Shown: positions 8,820 to 16,791, counted from the stretch's first letter. The stretch is 23,247 nt of DNA from DATKMP01 sp035541775 (GCA_035541775.1 DATKMP010000025.1:1-23247); one strand, 5' to 3'. Made by a program: numbers and translations. The notes: generated by a model from the sequence alone, not told the origin.

Positions 8820-9980
8820 TTAGAGGAGCGTTCTTACATATTCCCGTGTCTTTGCATCCACTTCAAGCGTGTGTTCCAGCTCCGGCGCATGATGATTCGT
8901 ATGAATACTCAGCGCTCGTTCGATCAGTTCAGGAATTTTGGTGAATAAAATTTTACGATGTAAGAATGCATCGACGGCAATTTCGTTTGCGGCGTTCATC
9001 GCTGCGGGCGCCGTTCCGCCGATCGCCAACGCATCGAATGCTAACCGCAAACATCGAAATTTTTCTGTATCCGGTGCAAAGAATGTCATAGTATGGAGGT
9101 GCGGAAAATCGATGCGCGTTCCGTCGAGCGGCAATCGTTCGGGATAAGTGAGCGCATATTGAATGGGAAGTTTCATGTCTGGCATGCCCAATTGCGCTTT
9201 CACGGAACCATCGACAAATTCAACCATCGAATGAATAATCGATTGGGGATGAACAACGACATCGATTCTACCAGCTGGAATACCGAACAGCCAGCGAGCT
9301 TCGATCACTTCTAACCCTTTGTTCATCAACGTAGCGGAATCGATCGTAATTTTGTTTCCCATTTTCCAGTTCGGATGGTTCAGCGCGGCTTCCACCGTAA
9401 TGTCGGCAAAATCTTTTTGATGTGTATGCAAAAACGGCCCGCCGGATGCCGTGATAATCAGTTTGGCAACACGGTCGCGATCTTCGCCTGCAAGGCATTG
9501 CATAATGGCGCTGTGTTCGCTGTCGATGGGCAGAAGTGTTACGCCGAATTCTTTCACCATGGTGGTAATAAGTTCTCCGGCAACGACCAGCGTTTCTTTA
9601 TTCGCAAGTGCAATATGCTTTTTGTTCCGAATCGCTTCGACCGTCGGTTGCAACCCGGCAAAACCGACAAGTGCGTTGACCACAACGTCCACATCTTCCC
9701 GCCGAACAATTTCTAACAACCCTTCGCTACCGGCAAGCACTTCGATAGTGGCAGGAAGCAATCTTCGTGCTTCGTCCGCACGTTGTGCATCGAAGACGAC
9801 CACACCACGCGGGTGGAATTGCCGCACCTGCTCTGCCAACAAATCGATTTTTGTATTTGTCGTGAGATACGATGGATGGAAACGATTCGGCAAATGCGAA
9901 ATCACTTCCAGCGTGTTCCGTCCGATAGAACCGGTGGAACCAAGAATTGCAATGTTTGTAACGGCGTTTCCCATGGACAT
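8820..9980 (-). CDS. dxr: 1-deoxy-D-xylulose-5-phosphate reductoisomerase
   Basis: This enzyme converts 1-deoxy-D-xylulose 5-phosphate to 2-C-methyl-D-erythritol 4-phosphate using NADPH, the second step of the MEP isoprenoid pathway. The 386-residue product has the NADPH-binding motif GSTGSIG (14-20), the conserved ANKET (K128) and the metal ligands D153, E155 (PIDSEHSA) and E224 (NKGLEVIEARW), and the flexible catalytic region around SASGGPF-like ITASGGPF (176-183). Length is normal. Two ATGs compete, at 9980 and 9974; neither has a Shine-Dalgarno sequence, and the -10 box ends five bases before the first, which suggests a leaderless message. It heads the minus-strand run dxr-rseP. Confidence 0.97.
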   Translation of the reverse strand: MSMGNAVTNIAILGSTGSIGRNTLEVISHLPNRFHPSYLTTNTKIDLLAEQVRQFHPRGVVVFDAQRADEARRLLPATIEVLAGSEGLLEIVRREDVDVVVNALVGFAGLQPTVEAIRNKKHIALANKETLVVAGELITTMVKEFGVTLLPIDSEHSAIMQCLAGEDRDRVAKLIITASGGPFLHTHQKDFADITVEAALNHPNWKMGNKITIDSATLMNKGLEVIEARWLFGIPAGRIDVVVHPQSIIHSMVEFVDGSVKAQLGMPDMKLPIQYALTYPERLPLDGTRIDFPHLHTMTFFAPDTEKFRCLRLAFDALAIGGTAPAAMNAANEIAVDAFLHRKILFTKIPELIERALSIHTNHHAPELEHTLEVDAKTREYVRTLL

Positions 9981-9985
9981 TGTTC

Positions 9986-10014
9986 AAGGTAAAGAATAAA
10001 GGAAGGGTTGTCAA
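9986..10014 (-). promoter_or_regulatory. Probable sigma70-type promoter of dxr
   Basis: On the minus strand TTGACA (10014-10009) is followed by a 17-base spacer and TACCTT (9991-9986). The -35 is a perfect consensus match. Transcription would begin at or next to the first ATG of dxr (9980), so the mRNA would have no leader or only a few bases of leader. Confidence 0.6.
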
Positions 10015-10080
10015 GAAAATCACTCAACATCAAAATTCCTTCAATGCATATCGGCATTCTCTTTTGTATATTGACGATGA

Positions 10081-11931
10081 ATGAAAGAAAAAGTTCGGAA
10101 CAAACTACAACAAAAAAACCATGCGGCTATGCGAAGTATTTTTTTCTGTATGATGCTTTGTTGTGTCGTTGCGTCGGCACAGGAACAGGAGGTTGCAAAC
10201 AAACTTCAATTGGCGCAGCAATTAGAAGAAGCCAGCGACTGGGAACATGCCGTTGCCGTGTATCAGGAATTATATCGCGCGATGCCGAATAATTCTGTCG
10301 TCATCGACGGCTTGCAGCGAAGCTATGCACAGACCAAGCAGTACGACAGTGCCATCGTCGTGATACAGCGATGGCTTGTGCGCGAACCGAACAACATCAA
10401 CGCTATGGGAAATCTCGGCGGCTTGTATTACGATTCGGGACATGAACGGCAGGCAGATTCTGTTTGGAATGCCGTCATCGTCATCGATCCGCGCAACATC
10501 AATGTATATCGGTACGTTGCCTCAGAAATGATGGAGCATCGATTGTACGATAAATCCATTGCGATGTATCTTCGCGGGCGGAAAGCAAGCGGCAGTGAAA
10601 CAACGTTTACTCAGGAACTCGGTTCTCTCTATGCCGCGCTCCAAAATTATTCCGATGCGACACGCGAATATCTGCGATTGATCACGGAATCGCCCAATCA
10701 ACTCGGCTTGGTGCAGGCGCTCATCAACCAAATGCTGTCGCAATCTAATGCACTTGCCGCCATTGCGCCTGTTGTTGCCGACGCCGTGAAAAACTCTTCA
10801 GAGAATCTTGCGCTGCACCGGTTGTATGCATGGCTGTTGATGGAGGAAAAAAATTTTTCGGGAGCGCTCGAGCAATATCGCACAATCGACCAACAATCCA
10901 GTGCTCATGGGTTAGAACTTTTCAACTTTGCGCAACGCTTGCACCAAGAACATGCCGATGCCGTTGCTGCGGAAGCGTACAGCGAATTGATCGCCGCGTT
11001 TCCACAGCAATCATTTTTTTCGCTCGCAAAATTCGGGTACGCACGCGCCAAAGAAACGTTGATGTTGAATGCCAACGATACGTCTGTCGCCGCACCGTTG
11101 GCGCCGCAGGTGTCGGCTGTGCTTTCTTTGTATGAAGAACTCGTTGCTGCGTATCCTAAAACCGATCTTGCTGCACAATCGCTGTATCGCATGGGTGTCA
11201 TAAAATTTCAGACGCTCTTCGATCTCGACGGTGCGCTTACTGCGTTCAAACAAATCCGGGCGATTCCTCAAATCACAAACATTTCGTACGATGCGGTGTT
11301 GCAGGCAGGCGATGTCCAGATGGCACGCAACGATCTTGCCGAAGCGCGTAAAGAATATCAAAGCATTATCTTGGTTCCTGCATATCACGATCAGGCGCTC
11401 TTCAAACTTGCCGAGGTGGACTATTTTGAAGCGAAGTTCGATACTGCACTGGCACAGCTTCAGTGGTTTAAAGCGAATTTAAAAAACGACCTGACGAATC
11501 GTGCACTGCAATTACAGTACTTCATTCAAGAAAACAATTCTTCAGCGCCGCAAGCGTTGGCGGAGTTTGCACATGCCGCACTGCTTGAGCGCCAGCGAAA
11601 ATATTCCGAAGCGCTTGCGCAATTCGACGACATCATCCGCTGCTATCCACAAGCGTTGCTGATCGACGATGCGCTCGTACAAAAAGCAGAACTCCAAATA
11701 CAACTCGGCAAACCCGCCGATGCTGTTGCAACGTTTCACTTCGTTGCGGATTCTCTTCCCCGCAGCATCTTAAAAGACCGAGCGCAATTTCGCATTGCCG
11801 AAATTTTCCAATACGTTTTACACAACAAACTTGCCGCTATTGATGCATATGAACAAATGCTTGCACAATTCCCCAATTCCTTATTCGTAGAAGAAGCACG
11901 CAAACGTATTCGCAGCTTACGAGGAAATTAA
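10081..11931 (+). CDS. Exported TPR-repeat protein
   Basis: The 616-residue protein is built of tetratricopeptide repeats from about residue 45 to the end. Clear units include WEHAVAVYQELYRAMP (about 59-74), the YSEALAQFDDIIRCYP unit near 510, and a C-terminal YbgF/BamD-like set ending in AIDAYEQMLAQFPNSLF. The N-terminus has a hydrophobic stretch (MRSIFFCMMLCCVVASAQ), a signal peptide cleaved after about residue 34, so it probably acts in the periplasm as a scaffold. The start may instead be the ATG at 10129, directly at the signal peptide; neither candidate has a Shine-Dalgarno sequence. A TATATT box at 10067-10072 lies just upstream of the first ATG. It diverges from dxr with about 100 bases between. 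The partner is unknown. Confidence 0.85.
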   Translation: MKEKVRNKLQQKNHAAMRSIFFCMMLCCVVASAQEQEVANKLQLAQQLEEASDWEHAVAVYQELYRAMPNNSVVIDGLQRSYAQTKQYDSAIVVIQRWLVREPNNINAMGNLGGLYYDSGHERQADSVWNAVIVIDPRNINVYRYVASEMMEHRLYDKSIAMYLRGRKASGSETTFTQELGSLYAALQNYSDATREYLRLITESPNQLGLVQALINQMLSQSNALAAIAPVVADAVKNSSENLALHRLYAWLLMEEKNFSGALEQYRTIDQQSSAHGLELFNFAQRLHQEHADAVAAEAYSELIAAFPQQSFFSLAKFGYARAKETLMLNANDTSVAAPLAPQVSAVLSLYEELVAAYPKTDLAAQSLYRMGVIKFQTLFDLDGALTAFKQIRAIPQITNISYDAVLQAGDVQMARNDLAEARKEYQSIILVPAYHDQALFKLAEVDYFEAKFDTALAQLQWFKANLKNDLTNRALQLQYFIQENNSSAPQALAEFAHAALLERQRKYSEALAQFDDIIRCYPQALLIDDALVQKAELQIQLGKPADAVATFHFVADSLPRSILKDRAQFRIAEIFQYVLHNKLAAIDAYEQMLAQFPNSLFVEEARKRIRSLRGN

Positions 11932-12128
11932 ATTCTGCTTTTCTATCAAACGTTATTAAACTATGGAGGTCAAACTCCATTGACACGGCTTGATCTATAA
12001 CATCGGGGAACAATAATCGGAAATAATTTTATAAGACGAACACTAATTTTTTCAAAAGACCAACGGTCTTTCGAAGAAAACAGAAACAATTCTTTTATTG
12101 AAAAAAAACTTTAAAATTAATTTCCATA

Positions 12129-12192
12129 AAATACTTATTGAAGGATATAAAATTTATTTTCATCATGATTTGATTTTTATGAAAAAGTATTT
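12129..12192. repeat. Nested inverted repeat in an AT-rich intergenic region
   Basis: Within the 328-base gene-free stretch 11932-12259, AAATACTT (12129-12136) is complementary to AAGTATTT (12185-12192). Inside it TTTTCAT (12157-12163) is complementary to ATGAAAA (12179-12185). The stretch also holds two smaller stem-loops: ATGGAG/CTCCAT at 11963-11980 and AAAGACC/GGTCTTT at 12055-12071, neither with a U-tract, so no convincing terminator for the TPR gene is seen. The region is much richer in A and T than the flanking genes. It lies directly upstream of the promoter of the XRE-type regulator and could be an operator or bent-DNA site. Confidence 0.45.
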
Positions 12193-12196
12193 ATTT

Positions 12197-12226
12197 TTGA
12201 ACAATACAAAGTAAGTTTTGTATAAT
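12197..12226 (+). promoter_or_regulatory. Probable promoter of the XRE-type regulator
   Basis: TTGAAC (12197-12202), an 18-base spacer and a perfect TATAAT (12221-12226) precede the gene. Transcription would start near 12233, giving a leader of about 27 bases that contains the Shine-Dalgarno GGAG at 12248-12251. Confidence 0.6.
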
Positions 12227-12254
12227 GGAGATATATGTTGATAAAATGGAGATA
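12224..12254 (+). repeat. Direct repeat AATGGAGATA overlapping promoter and RBS
   Basis: AATGGAGATA occurs at 12224-12233 and again at 12245-12254, 21 bases (two helical turns) apart. The first copy covers the -10/transcription-start region, and the second carries the ribosome binding site of the regulator gene. The spacing on one helix face suits a repressor binding site for autoregulation, but a duplicated RBS is an alternative. Confidence 0.4.
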
Positions 12255-12259
12255 AAACA

Positions 12260-12610
12260 ATGCTAAAGTTCAATTTTCAGCGACTTTTCAAAGCAAGGGG
12301 TATTGAGAAACCATTCACCTACATGGTGCGCAAAGGTTTTTCCCGGAATTATGCTACACGATTGAATACGGGAAAAATGAAAATGATGAATTTAAAAGAC
12401 CTCGAAGCAATGTGCGAATTTTTAGAGTGTACGCCCAACGATCTGTTAGAATGGACGCCGAATAAAAATGTTGCCGATGCTTCGAAACACCCGCTGTACG
12501 ATTTGATCCGCATAGATACTTCGGTGAACATCAAAGCGATCTTGAGCTCCATTCCGATTTCGCAATTGGCGGAAGTGGAAAAATATATTTTGGAAAAAGT
12601 AAAAAAATAA
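12260..12610 (+). CDS. Small XRE/Cro-C1-type transcriptional regulator
   Basis: The 116-residue protein has an N-terminal Cro/C1-type helix-turn-helix of the short HTH_26-like kind at about residues 5-65. Typical elements are FSRNYATRLNTGK around the recognition helix and LKDLEAMCEFLECTPNDLLEW, the usual end of this fold. The C-terminal 45 residues form a helical tail (SQLAEVEKYILEKVKK) that may dimerise. The start is supported by GGAG eight bases upstream. It is preceded by a good promoter, a direct repeat and an AT-rich inverted repeat, all suitable for autoregulation. Its targets are unknown; the next gene, 140 bases downstream, is the obvious candidate. No toxin partner of a toxin-antitoxin pair is visible next to it. 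Confidence 0.85.
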   Translation: MLKFNFQRLFKARGIEKPFTYMVRKGFSRNYATRLNTGKMKMMNLKDLEAMCEFLECTPNDLLEWTPNKNVADASKHPLYDLIRIDTSVNIKAILSSIPISQLAEVEKYILEKVKK

Positions 12611-12750
12611 CATCGCACAAAAAAAATCTTGGAAAAATAACTTGTAGCAAATGGCAATCGTTGATGAATTCAGAATTATTTTTTTCTGTGTTGTCCACGA
12701 AGGAATTGATAAAACGTATATTTGATTTTGAGTGACTATGAAGGGCAACC

Positions 12751-13467
12751 ATGCAAATGGAAAACGACAAAACTATTCTTATTCGTTATAAATTTCAATT
12801 TGAAGACAAGACAGAAAAACATTTTGATATTGTCTTAAATGCAAAAACATTGGAAGTGATTCAATCACCCAGCGCAGTTCAACCGGAGTGGACACGCCTC
12901 CAATATCATCAGTGTGAAAACTGCCCATTGAGTGAAGCCGTGAAGCATTGTCCTGTGGCGCTCAATATTTCTCATTTAATCGATGAATTTAAATTTGCTA
13001 CCTCGTACGATAAAACATGGGTTGTAGTCGAAACCGCGGAACGAACGTATGCGTCCGATACGACGGTGCAAAACGGTCTAAGTGCCATTCTCGGCATTTA
13101 TATGACGACGAGTAATTGCCCCGTGATGGATTATCTTCGCCCGATGGTACGCTTTCATCTGCCGTTTGCGACTGCACAAGAAACCGTTATGCGTGCCGTA
13201 TCGATGTTTTTGATTGCACAGTATTTTCGTGATCGCAAAGGCCTTGCACCGGATTGGACACTGGAAAAGCTTGTGGAAATTTATAAAGAAGTTGCCAAGG
13301 TGAACAAGGGTATGTGGAATCGTTTTTCGCATGCTTCCAGCTTCGATGCGAACGTGAACGCGCTTATAGTGCTCAATACCTTCGGCGATGCACTCCGGTA
13401 TTCCATCAAAAAAGATCTTGAAGATTTAGCGTATCTCTACACAAAATATTTTGATCAAGAACAATGA
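12751..13467 (+). CDS. Conserved protein of unknown function with CxxC-P/HCPVA cysteine motif
   Basis: The 238-residue product is cytosolic, without signal peptide or membrane segments. The N-terminal part (about 1-45) looks like a small beta-domain (ILIRYKFQFEDKTEKHFDIV), and the sequence EWTRLQYHQCENCPL followed by HCPVALN (about 48-73) holds three cysteines and a histidine, a possible metal site or redox centre. The rest is mostly helical. The EWTRL...CxxCPL...HCPVA pattern matches a small uncharacterised family that I recall as DUF6901, but I cannot confirm the name. The start ATG at 12751 has AAGG about eight bases upstream; an in-frame ATG two codons later is an alternative. It follows the XRE-type regulator on the same strand. 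Confidence 0.8.
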   Translation: MQMENDKTILIRYKFQFEDKTEKHFDIVLNAKTLEVIQSPSAVQPEWTRLQYHQCENCPLSEAVKHCPVALNISHLIDEFKFATSYDKTWVVVETAERTYASDTTVQNGLSAILGIYMTTSNCPVMDYLRPMVRFHLPFATAQETVMRAVSMFLIAQYFRDRKGLAPDWTLEKLVEIYKEVAKVNKGMWNRFSHASSFDANVNALIVLNTFGDALRYSIKKDLEDLAYLYTKYFDQEQ

Positions 13468-13570
13468 CAACACAGCGAACGGAAAAAAACAATATGCGCC
13501 ATGGGTTGGGGCGAATGCATGGCTGTGATTTGATGCGGAGCACAGAAATGAAAAAGACAGAGCTCCCATG

Positions 13571-13598
13571 TTGCATTTTAAGTTCTATGTACTATATT
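13571..13598 (+). promoter_or_regulatory. Probable promoter of the outer-membrane protein gene
   Basis: TTGCAT (13571-13576), a 16-base spacer and TATATT (13593-13598) lie 50 bases before the start codon of the gene at 13648. The 180-base gap 13468-13647 otherwise contains a short GCCATG/CATGGC stem (13498-13523) and no convincing gene. Confidence 0.5.
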
Positions 13599-13647
13599 GG
13601 GAACACAGAGAAAAAACAAAATCATCTACCACTCATGGGAGATTTGA

Positions 13648-14568
13648 ATGAAAGCACTGATTCGTAGTTTAACAGCATTGCTGTTTGTAGTCGTGATTAT
13701 CACTGGTGTTGCGACGGCACAAAACATATCGGAGCAAGTGGCCAAAATGGGAAGCCAAGCAGTGCAGGGATACTTGACGCCAGCAATGAGGGGGTGGGAA
13801 GCAGACCTCAATTCCGATTTATACAACACAGCAAATTTACATGGCATCTTGGGATTGGATATTCAGGTTAAAGCAGCATTTATGCCTGCGAAGGATGGAG
13901 ATAAAAGTTATACGTTCACGTATAACGGTAATTCGTACACAGCTCCTACGGTTATTGGAGGAGGAGAAGATGTTCCGGTTTTCGTAAATGGAATAAAGGT
14001 TCTCGCATTGCCCAAGGGAATCAACATGCCAATATCTGGTGTAGCGCTTCCCATCGCACAAGCGTCCATCGGCCTGCCACTAGGATTCGAAGTGACCGGC
14101 CGCTTTGTACCCACAGTGAAATTTGGCAATGTCGGTAAATACAATCTTGCAGGTTTTGGAATTCGGCATTCGATCGATCAATATATTCCTATGTGTCCTG
14201 TGAATATTGCTCTTCATTTCTTTACGACAAAATTCAACATCCAGGATACTGCCGGCAACAATCTCATTACGGGGAAAGGCACTGCGTACGGTTTTGAAGT
14301 GAGTAAAAATTTACTTTTCCTTACTCTCTATGGCGGAGTACAATTGGAAAGCGGATCGGTTACTTTAAATGATTTTGTGGGAGTGTACACAGACCCTATC
14401 ACCAATATTTCCCAGACAACAAGAATTCCCGGCTTTGAACAAAGTGGAAATAAATCCCGTTTAACGGTCGGCGCCAGTTTCCGGTTGCTTGTTCTCAATG
14501 TGCATGCGGAGTACAGCATTGCCCAATATTCTGTTGTCGCAGTGGGAGCCGGAATTTCAATCCGCTAA
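13648..14568 (+). CDS. Predicted outer-membrane beta-barrel protein
   Basis: The 306-residue protein starts with a signal peptide (MKALIRSLTALLFVVVIITG, cleavage near ATAQ, residue 25). The mature part is rich in glycine and alternating hydrophobic strands (VKFGNVGKYNLAGFGIRHS, LTVGASFRLLVLNVHAEYS, VVAVGAGISIR), as in small outer-membrane barrels of Bacteroidota. The pattern resembles a family I recall as DUF6588, without certainty. A GGGAG ribosome binding site precedes the start. The gene has its own promoter-like sequence and two terminators after it, so it is probably transcribed alone. The ligand or cargo is unknown. Confidence 0.82.
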   Translation: MKALIRSLTALLFVVVIITGVATAQNISEQVAKMGSQAVQGYLTPAMRGWEADLNSDLYNTANLHGILGLDIQVKAAFMPAKDGDKSYTFTYNGNSYTAPTVIGGGEDVPVFVNGIKVLALPKGINMPISGVALPIAQASIGLPLGFEVTGRFVPTVKFGNVGKYNLAGFGIRHSIDQYIPMCPVNIALHFFTTKFNIQDTAGNNLITGKGTAYGFEVSKNLLFLTLYGGVQLESGSVTLNDFVGVYTDPITNISQTTRIPGFEQSGNKSRLTVGASFRLLVLNVHAEYSIAQYSVVAVGAGISIR

Positions 14569-14594
14569 ATTCATCGCACATTAAATTCTTTTAT

Positions 14595-14629
14595 AAAAGC
14601 CGATTCTGTGCGGGATCGGCTTTTTCTTT
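14595..14629 (+). terminator. Rho-independent terminator of the outer-membrane protein gene
   Basis: AAAAGCCGAT (14595-14604) pairs with ATCGGCTTTT (14615-14624), with a ten-base loop, followed by TCTTTC. It lies 26 bases after the stop codon. Confidence 0.88.
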
Positions 14630-14653
14630 CATAGAACTTTTCGTATCTTATCT

Positions 14654-14690
14654 ATGCCTCAGGTGCAACAGAGACTGAGGCATTTTTATT
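14654..14690 (+). terminator. Second terminator, or attenuator in the typA leader
   Basis: ATGCCTCAG (14654-14662) pairs perfectly with CTGAGGCAT (14675-14683), with a 12-base loop, and TTTTATTTTT follows. It stands 25 bases after the first terminator and 68 bases before the typA start codon. It could back up the first terminator or regulate typA if that gene's promoter lies between them. A TACAAT box at 14731-14736 is a possible typA -10 with no good -35. Confidence 0.8.
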
Positions 14691-14758
14691 TTTAGTAAAA
14701 TTCATCGAGTAAAACCGGGAATACAGAAAATACAATCGCTCTTAGAAAGAAGTGAAAG

Positions 14759-16612
14759 ATGTACCAGATCAACCATATACGAAACATCGCCATCATTGCG
14801 CACGTTGACCACGGCAAGACAACGCTGGTGGATTATATGCTGCGCCAAACCGGAACGTTTCGTGCCAATCAAGATATTGCAACACGCGTCATGGACTCCA
14901 ACGATTTGGAACGTGAACGCGGTATCACGATTCTCGCAAAAAATACTTCCGTGTTTTATAAAGATCCGAAGACCGACGAAACGTACAAAATCAATATTAT
15001 CGATACGCCGGGTCACTCGGATTTTTCCGGTGAAGTAGAACGTACTTTGAAAATGGTCGATGGCGTCTTATTGTTAGTCGATGCTGCCGAAGGGCCGTTA
15101 CCGGGAACGAAGTTCGTTCTCAAAAAATCACTCGACCTCAATCTTCGCCCCATCGTCGTTATCAATAAAATCGACAGAAAAGATGCACGGGCGCATAAAG
15201 TACTCGACGAAGTATTCGATTTATTTCTTTCGCTCGGTGCGCACGATCAGCAATTGGATTTTCCGACCGTGTATTGCATCGCGAAACAAGGAATTGCAAA
15301 ATTAGAACTTGAAGATGAAAGCAAAAATTTGGAACCGCTGTTCCAATCCATTGTTCATACCGTACCGGCGCCCGCCGGCGATCCACACTCGCCATTTCAA
15401 ATGCTGGTGACGACCATCGACTACAGCGATTATCTTGGACGTCTCGGTATCGGAAGAATTTCCCGAGGCACCATCAAGATGGGTGCGCCGATGAAAATTA
15501 TTCATCGCGATGCTTCCCTTGAAGATGCGCGCGTCACAAAAATTTATACTTTTCATGGTTTAAAGCGCGTCGAAGTGGATGAAGCCGGAACAGGAGATAT
15601 CATTGCAATTTCCGGCATGGAAGATGTCGATATCGGCGAAACGATTGCCGATGCATCAGACCCAACGCCGCTGCCGTTTGTTTCGATTGAAGAGCCGACG
15701 TTATCCATGAATTTTATCGTGAATAATTCTCCATTTGCAGGATTGGATGGCAAATATGTCACCACGCGCCACCTGGGCGACCGACTTGCTCGCGAGTTGC
15801 GCTCGAACGTCAGCTTGCGAGTGGAAATGACCGACTCGCCGGATGTTTTTAAAGTGAGCGGGCGCGGCGAACTGCATCTGGGTATTCTCATCGAAACGAT
15901 GCGGCGTGAGGGATATGAATTTCAGGTTTCGCGGCCGGAAGTTATTTGGAAACGCATCGCCGATGTCGTATGCGAGCCGGTTGAACATGTTATTATCGAT
16001 GTGCCGGATGAATTTGTCGGTGTCACGATGGAAAACATCGGACAGCGCAAAGGCGAATTGAAGAATATGATGCAAAGTAACGGCAACACGCGGTTGGAAT
16101 TTCTTGTGCCTGCAAGAGGATTGATCGGGTTCCGTTCAGAATTCATGACGCAGACCAAAGGCACGGGAATTATGCATCATAATTTTCATGATTATGAACC
16201 GTACAAAGGCGACCTTTCAACGCGCAGCCGCGGTGCCTTAATTGCAATGGAAGAAGGAACCGCCGTTGCCTATGGCATGTGGAAATTACAGGAGCGCTCA
16301 ACGTTCTTTATCGAACCCACGACTCGTGTGTACACGGGAATGATTGTCGGAGAAAATTCCCGCGAGTACGATATGGTTGTCAATGTCTGCAAAACAAAAC
16401 AATTGACCAATATGCGCGCTTCCGGTTCCGACGAAGCTGTTCGACTTGAACCGCCTCGGAGGTTAACACTCGAACAAGCAATCGAGTGGATTGCCGAAGA
16501 CGAATATGTGGAAGTGACGCCGAAATCGATTCGGCTTCGGAAGAAATATCTCGACCACAACGAACGCAATCGCATGTCGAAGAAAAAAGCGGTCCTATCG
16601 GAAGAAGAATAG
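14759..16612 (+). CDS. typA: Ribosome-associated translational GTPase TypA/BipA
   Basis: TypA/BipA binds the 70S ribosome in the style of EF-G and aids 50S assembly and adaptation to cold and stress. The 617-residue protein has the full set of GTPase motifs: G1 AHVDHGKTT (14-22), G2 in ERERGITI (about 52-59), G3 DTPGHSDF (about 81-88) and G4 NKID (about 136-139). A beta-barrel domain II, an EF-G-like domain (VSGRGELHLGILIETMRREGYE) and the BipA-specific C-terminal domain (GLIGFRSEFMTQTKGTG onward) follow. Length is normal for the family. A weak AAAGAAG ribosome binding site precedes the ATG. It appears to be transcribed on its own between a pair of terminators and a long hairpin. Confidence 0.97.
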   Translation: MYQINHIRNIAIIAHVDHGKTTLVDYMLRQTGTFRANQDIATRVMDSNDLERERGITILAKNTSVFYKDPKTDETYKINIIDTPGHSDFSGEVERTLKMVDGVLLLVDAAEGPLPGTKFVLKKSLDLNLRPIVVINKIDRKDARAHKVLDEVFDLFLSLGAHDQQLDFPTVYCIAKQGIAKLELEDESKNLEPLFQSIVHTVPAPAGDPHSPFQMLVTTIDYSDYLGRLGIGRISRGTIKMGAPMKIIHRDASLEDARVTKIYTFHGLKRVEVDEAGTGDIIAISGMEDVDIGETIADASDPTPLPFVSIEEPTLSMNFIVNNSPFAGLDGKYVTTRHLGDRLARELRSNVSLRVEMTDSPDVFKVSGRGELHLGILIETMRREGYEFQVSRPEVIWKRIADVVCEPVEHVIIDVPDEFVGVTMENIGQRKGELKNMMQSNGNTRLEFLVPARGLIGFRSEFMTQTKGTGIMHHNFHDYEPYKGDLSTRSRGALIAMEEGTAVAYGMWKLQERSTFFIEPTTRVYTGMIVGENSREYDMVVNVCKTKQLTNMRASGSDEAVRLEPPRRLTLEQAIEWIAEDEYVEVTPKSIRLRKKYLDHNERNRMSKKKAVLSEEE

Positions 16613-16651
16613 TACCACTATAACGACATCGTATTTATTTTTTCTTTTGCA

Positions 16652-16683
16652 CATCGTGTTGAAACAGGGGTTTCAGCACGATG
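16652..16683. other. 14-bp hairpin downstream of typA
   Basis: CATCGTGTTGAAAC (16652-16665) pairs with GTTTCAGCACGATG (16670-16683) over 14 positions, with one T-G wobble and a four-base AGGG loop. A T-rich run lies before rather than after it on the plus strand, and the opposite side is A-rich on the minus strand, so it is not a standard intrinsic terminator in either direction. It may stabilise the typA 3' end or be a protein-binding site. Confidence 0.5.
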
Positions 16684-16743
16684 CGTGCGTGGCGGGCGAG
16701 AACGCTGGCTTCAAATCATCCTTCTCTCATACATTGCTTCTTT

Positions 16744-16772
16744 TTGTTTTTTCATCTACTTTCTTTTATCAT
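16744..16772 (+). promoter_or_regulatory. Possible promoter of the coiled-coil response regulator
   Basis: TTGTTT (16744-16749), a 17-base spacer and TATCAT (16767-16772) precede the gene. The leader would be only about 13 bases, and the Shine-Dalgarno AAGGA (16778-16782) would lie at its very 5' end, which weakens the call. Confidence 0.35.
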
Positions 16773-16791
16773 GATCAAAGGATAACAGACT

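Noticed and set aside
12055..12071. AAAGACC/GGTCTTT stem as a terminator of the TPR gene
   Set aside because: It lies over 120 bases after the stop and has no U-tract on either strand.
12717..12724. TATATTTG, a Bacteroidia-type -7 box before the cysteine-motif gene
   Set aside because: The nearest TTG is 23 bases upstream instead of about 19-20, and other promoters here are of the ordinary sigma70 kind.
12260..13467. XRE-type regulator plus next gene as a toxin-antitoxin pair
   Set aside because: The genes are 140 bases apart, the second protein is large and resembles no toxin, and antitoxin-toxin pairs usually overlap or nearly touch.
13464..13667. 67-residue frame overlapping the stop of the cysteine-motif gene by ATGA
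   Set aside because: There is no Shine-Dalgarno, the composition is unlike a folded protein, and a promoter and the next gene's start lie inside it.
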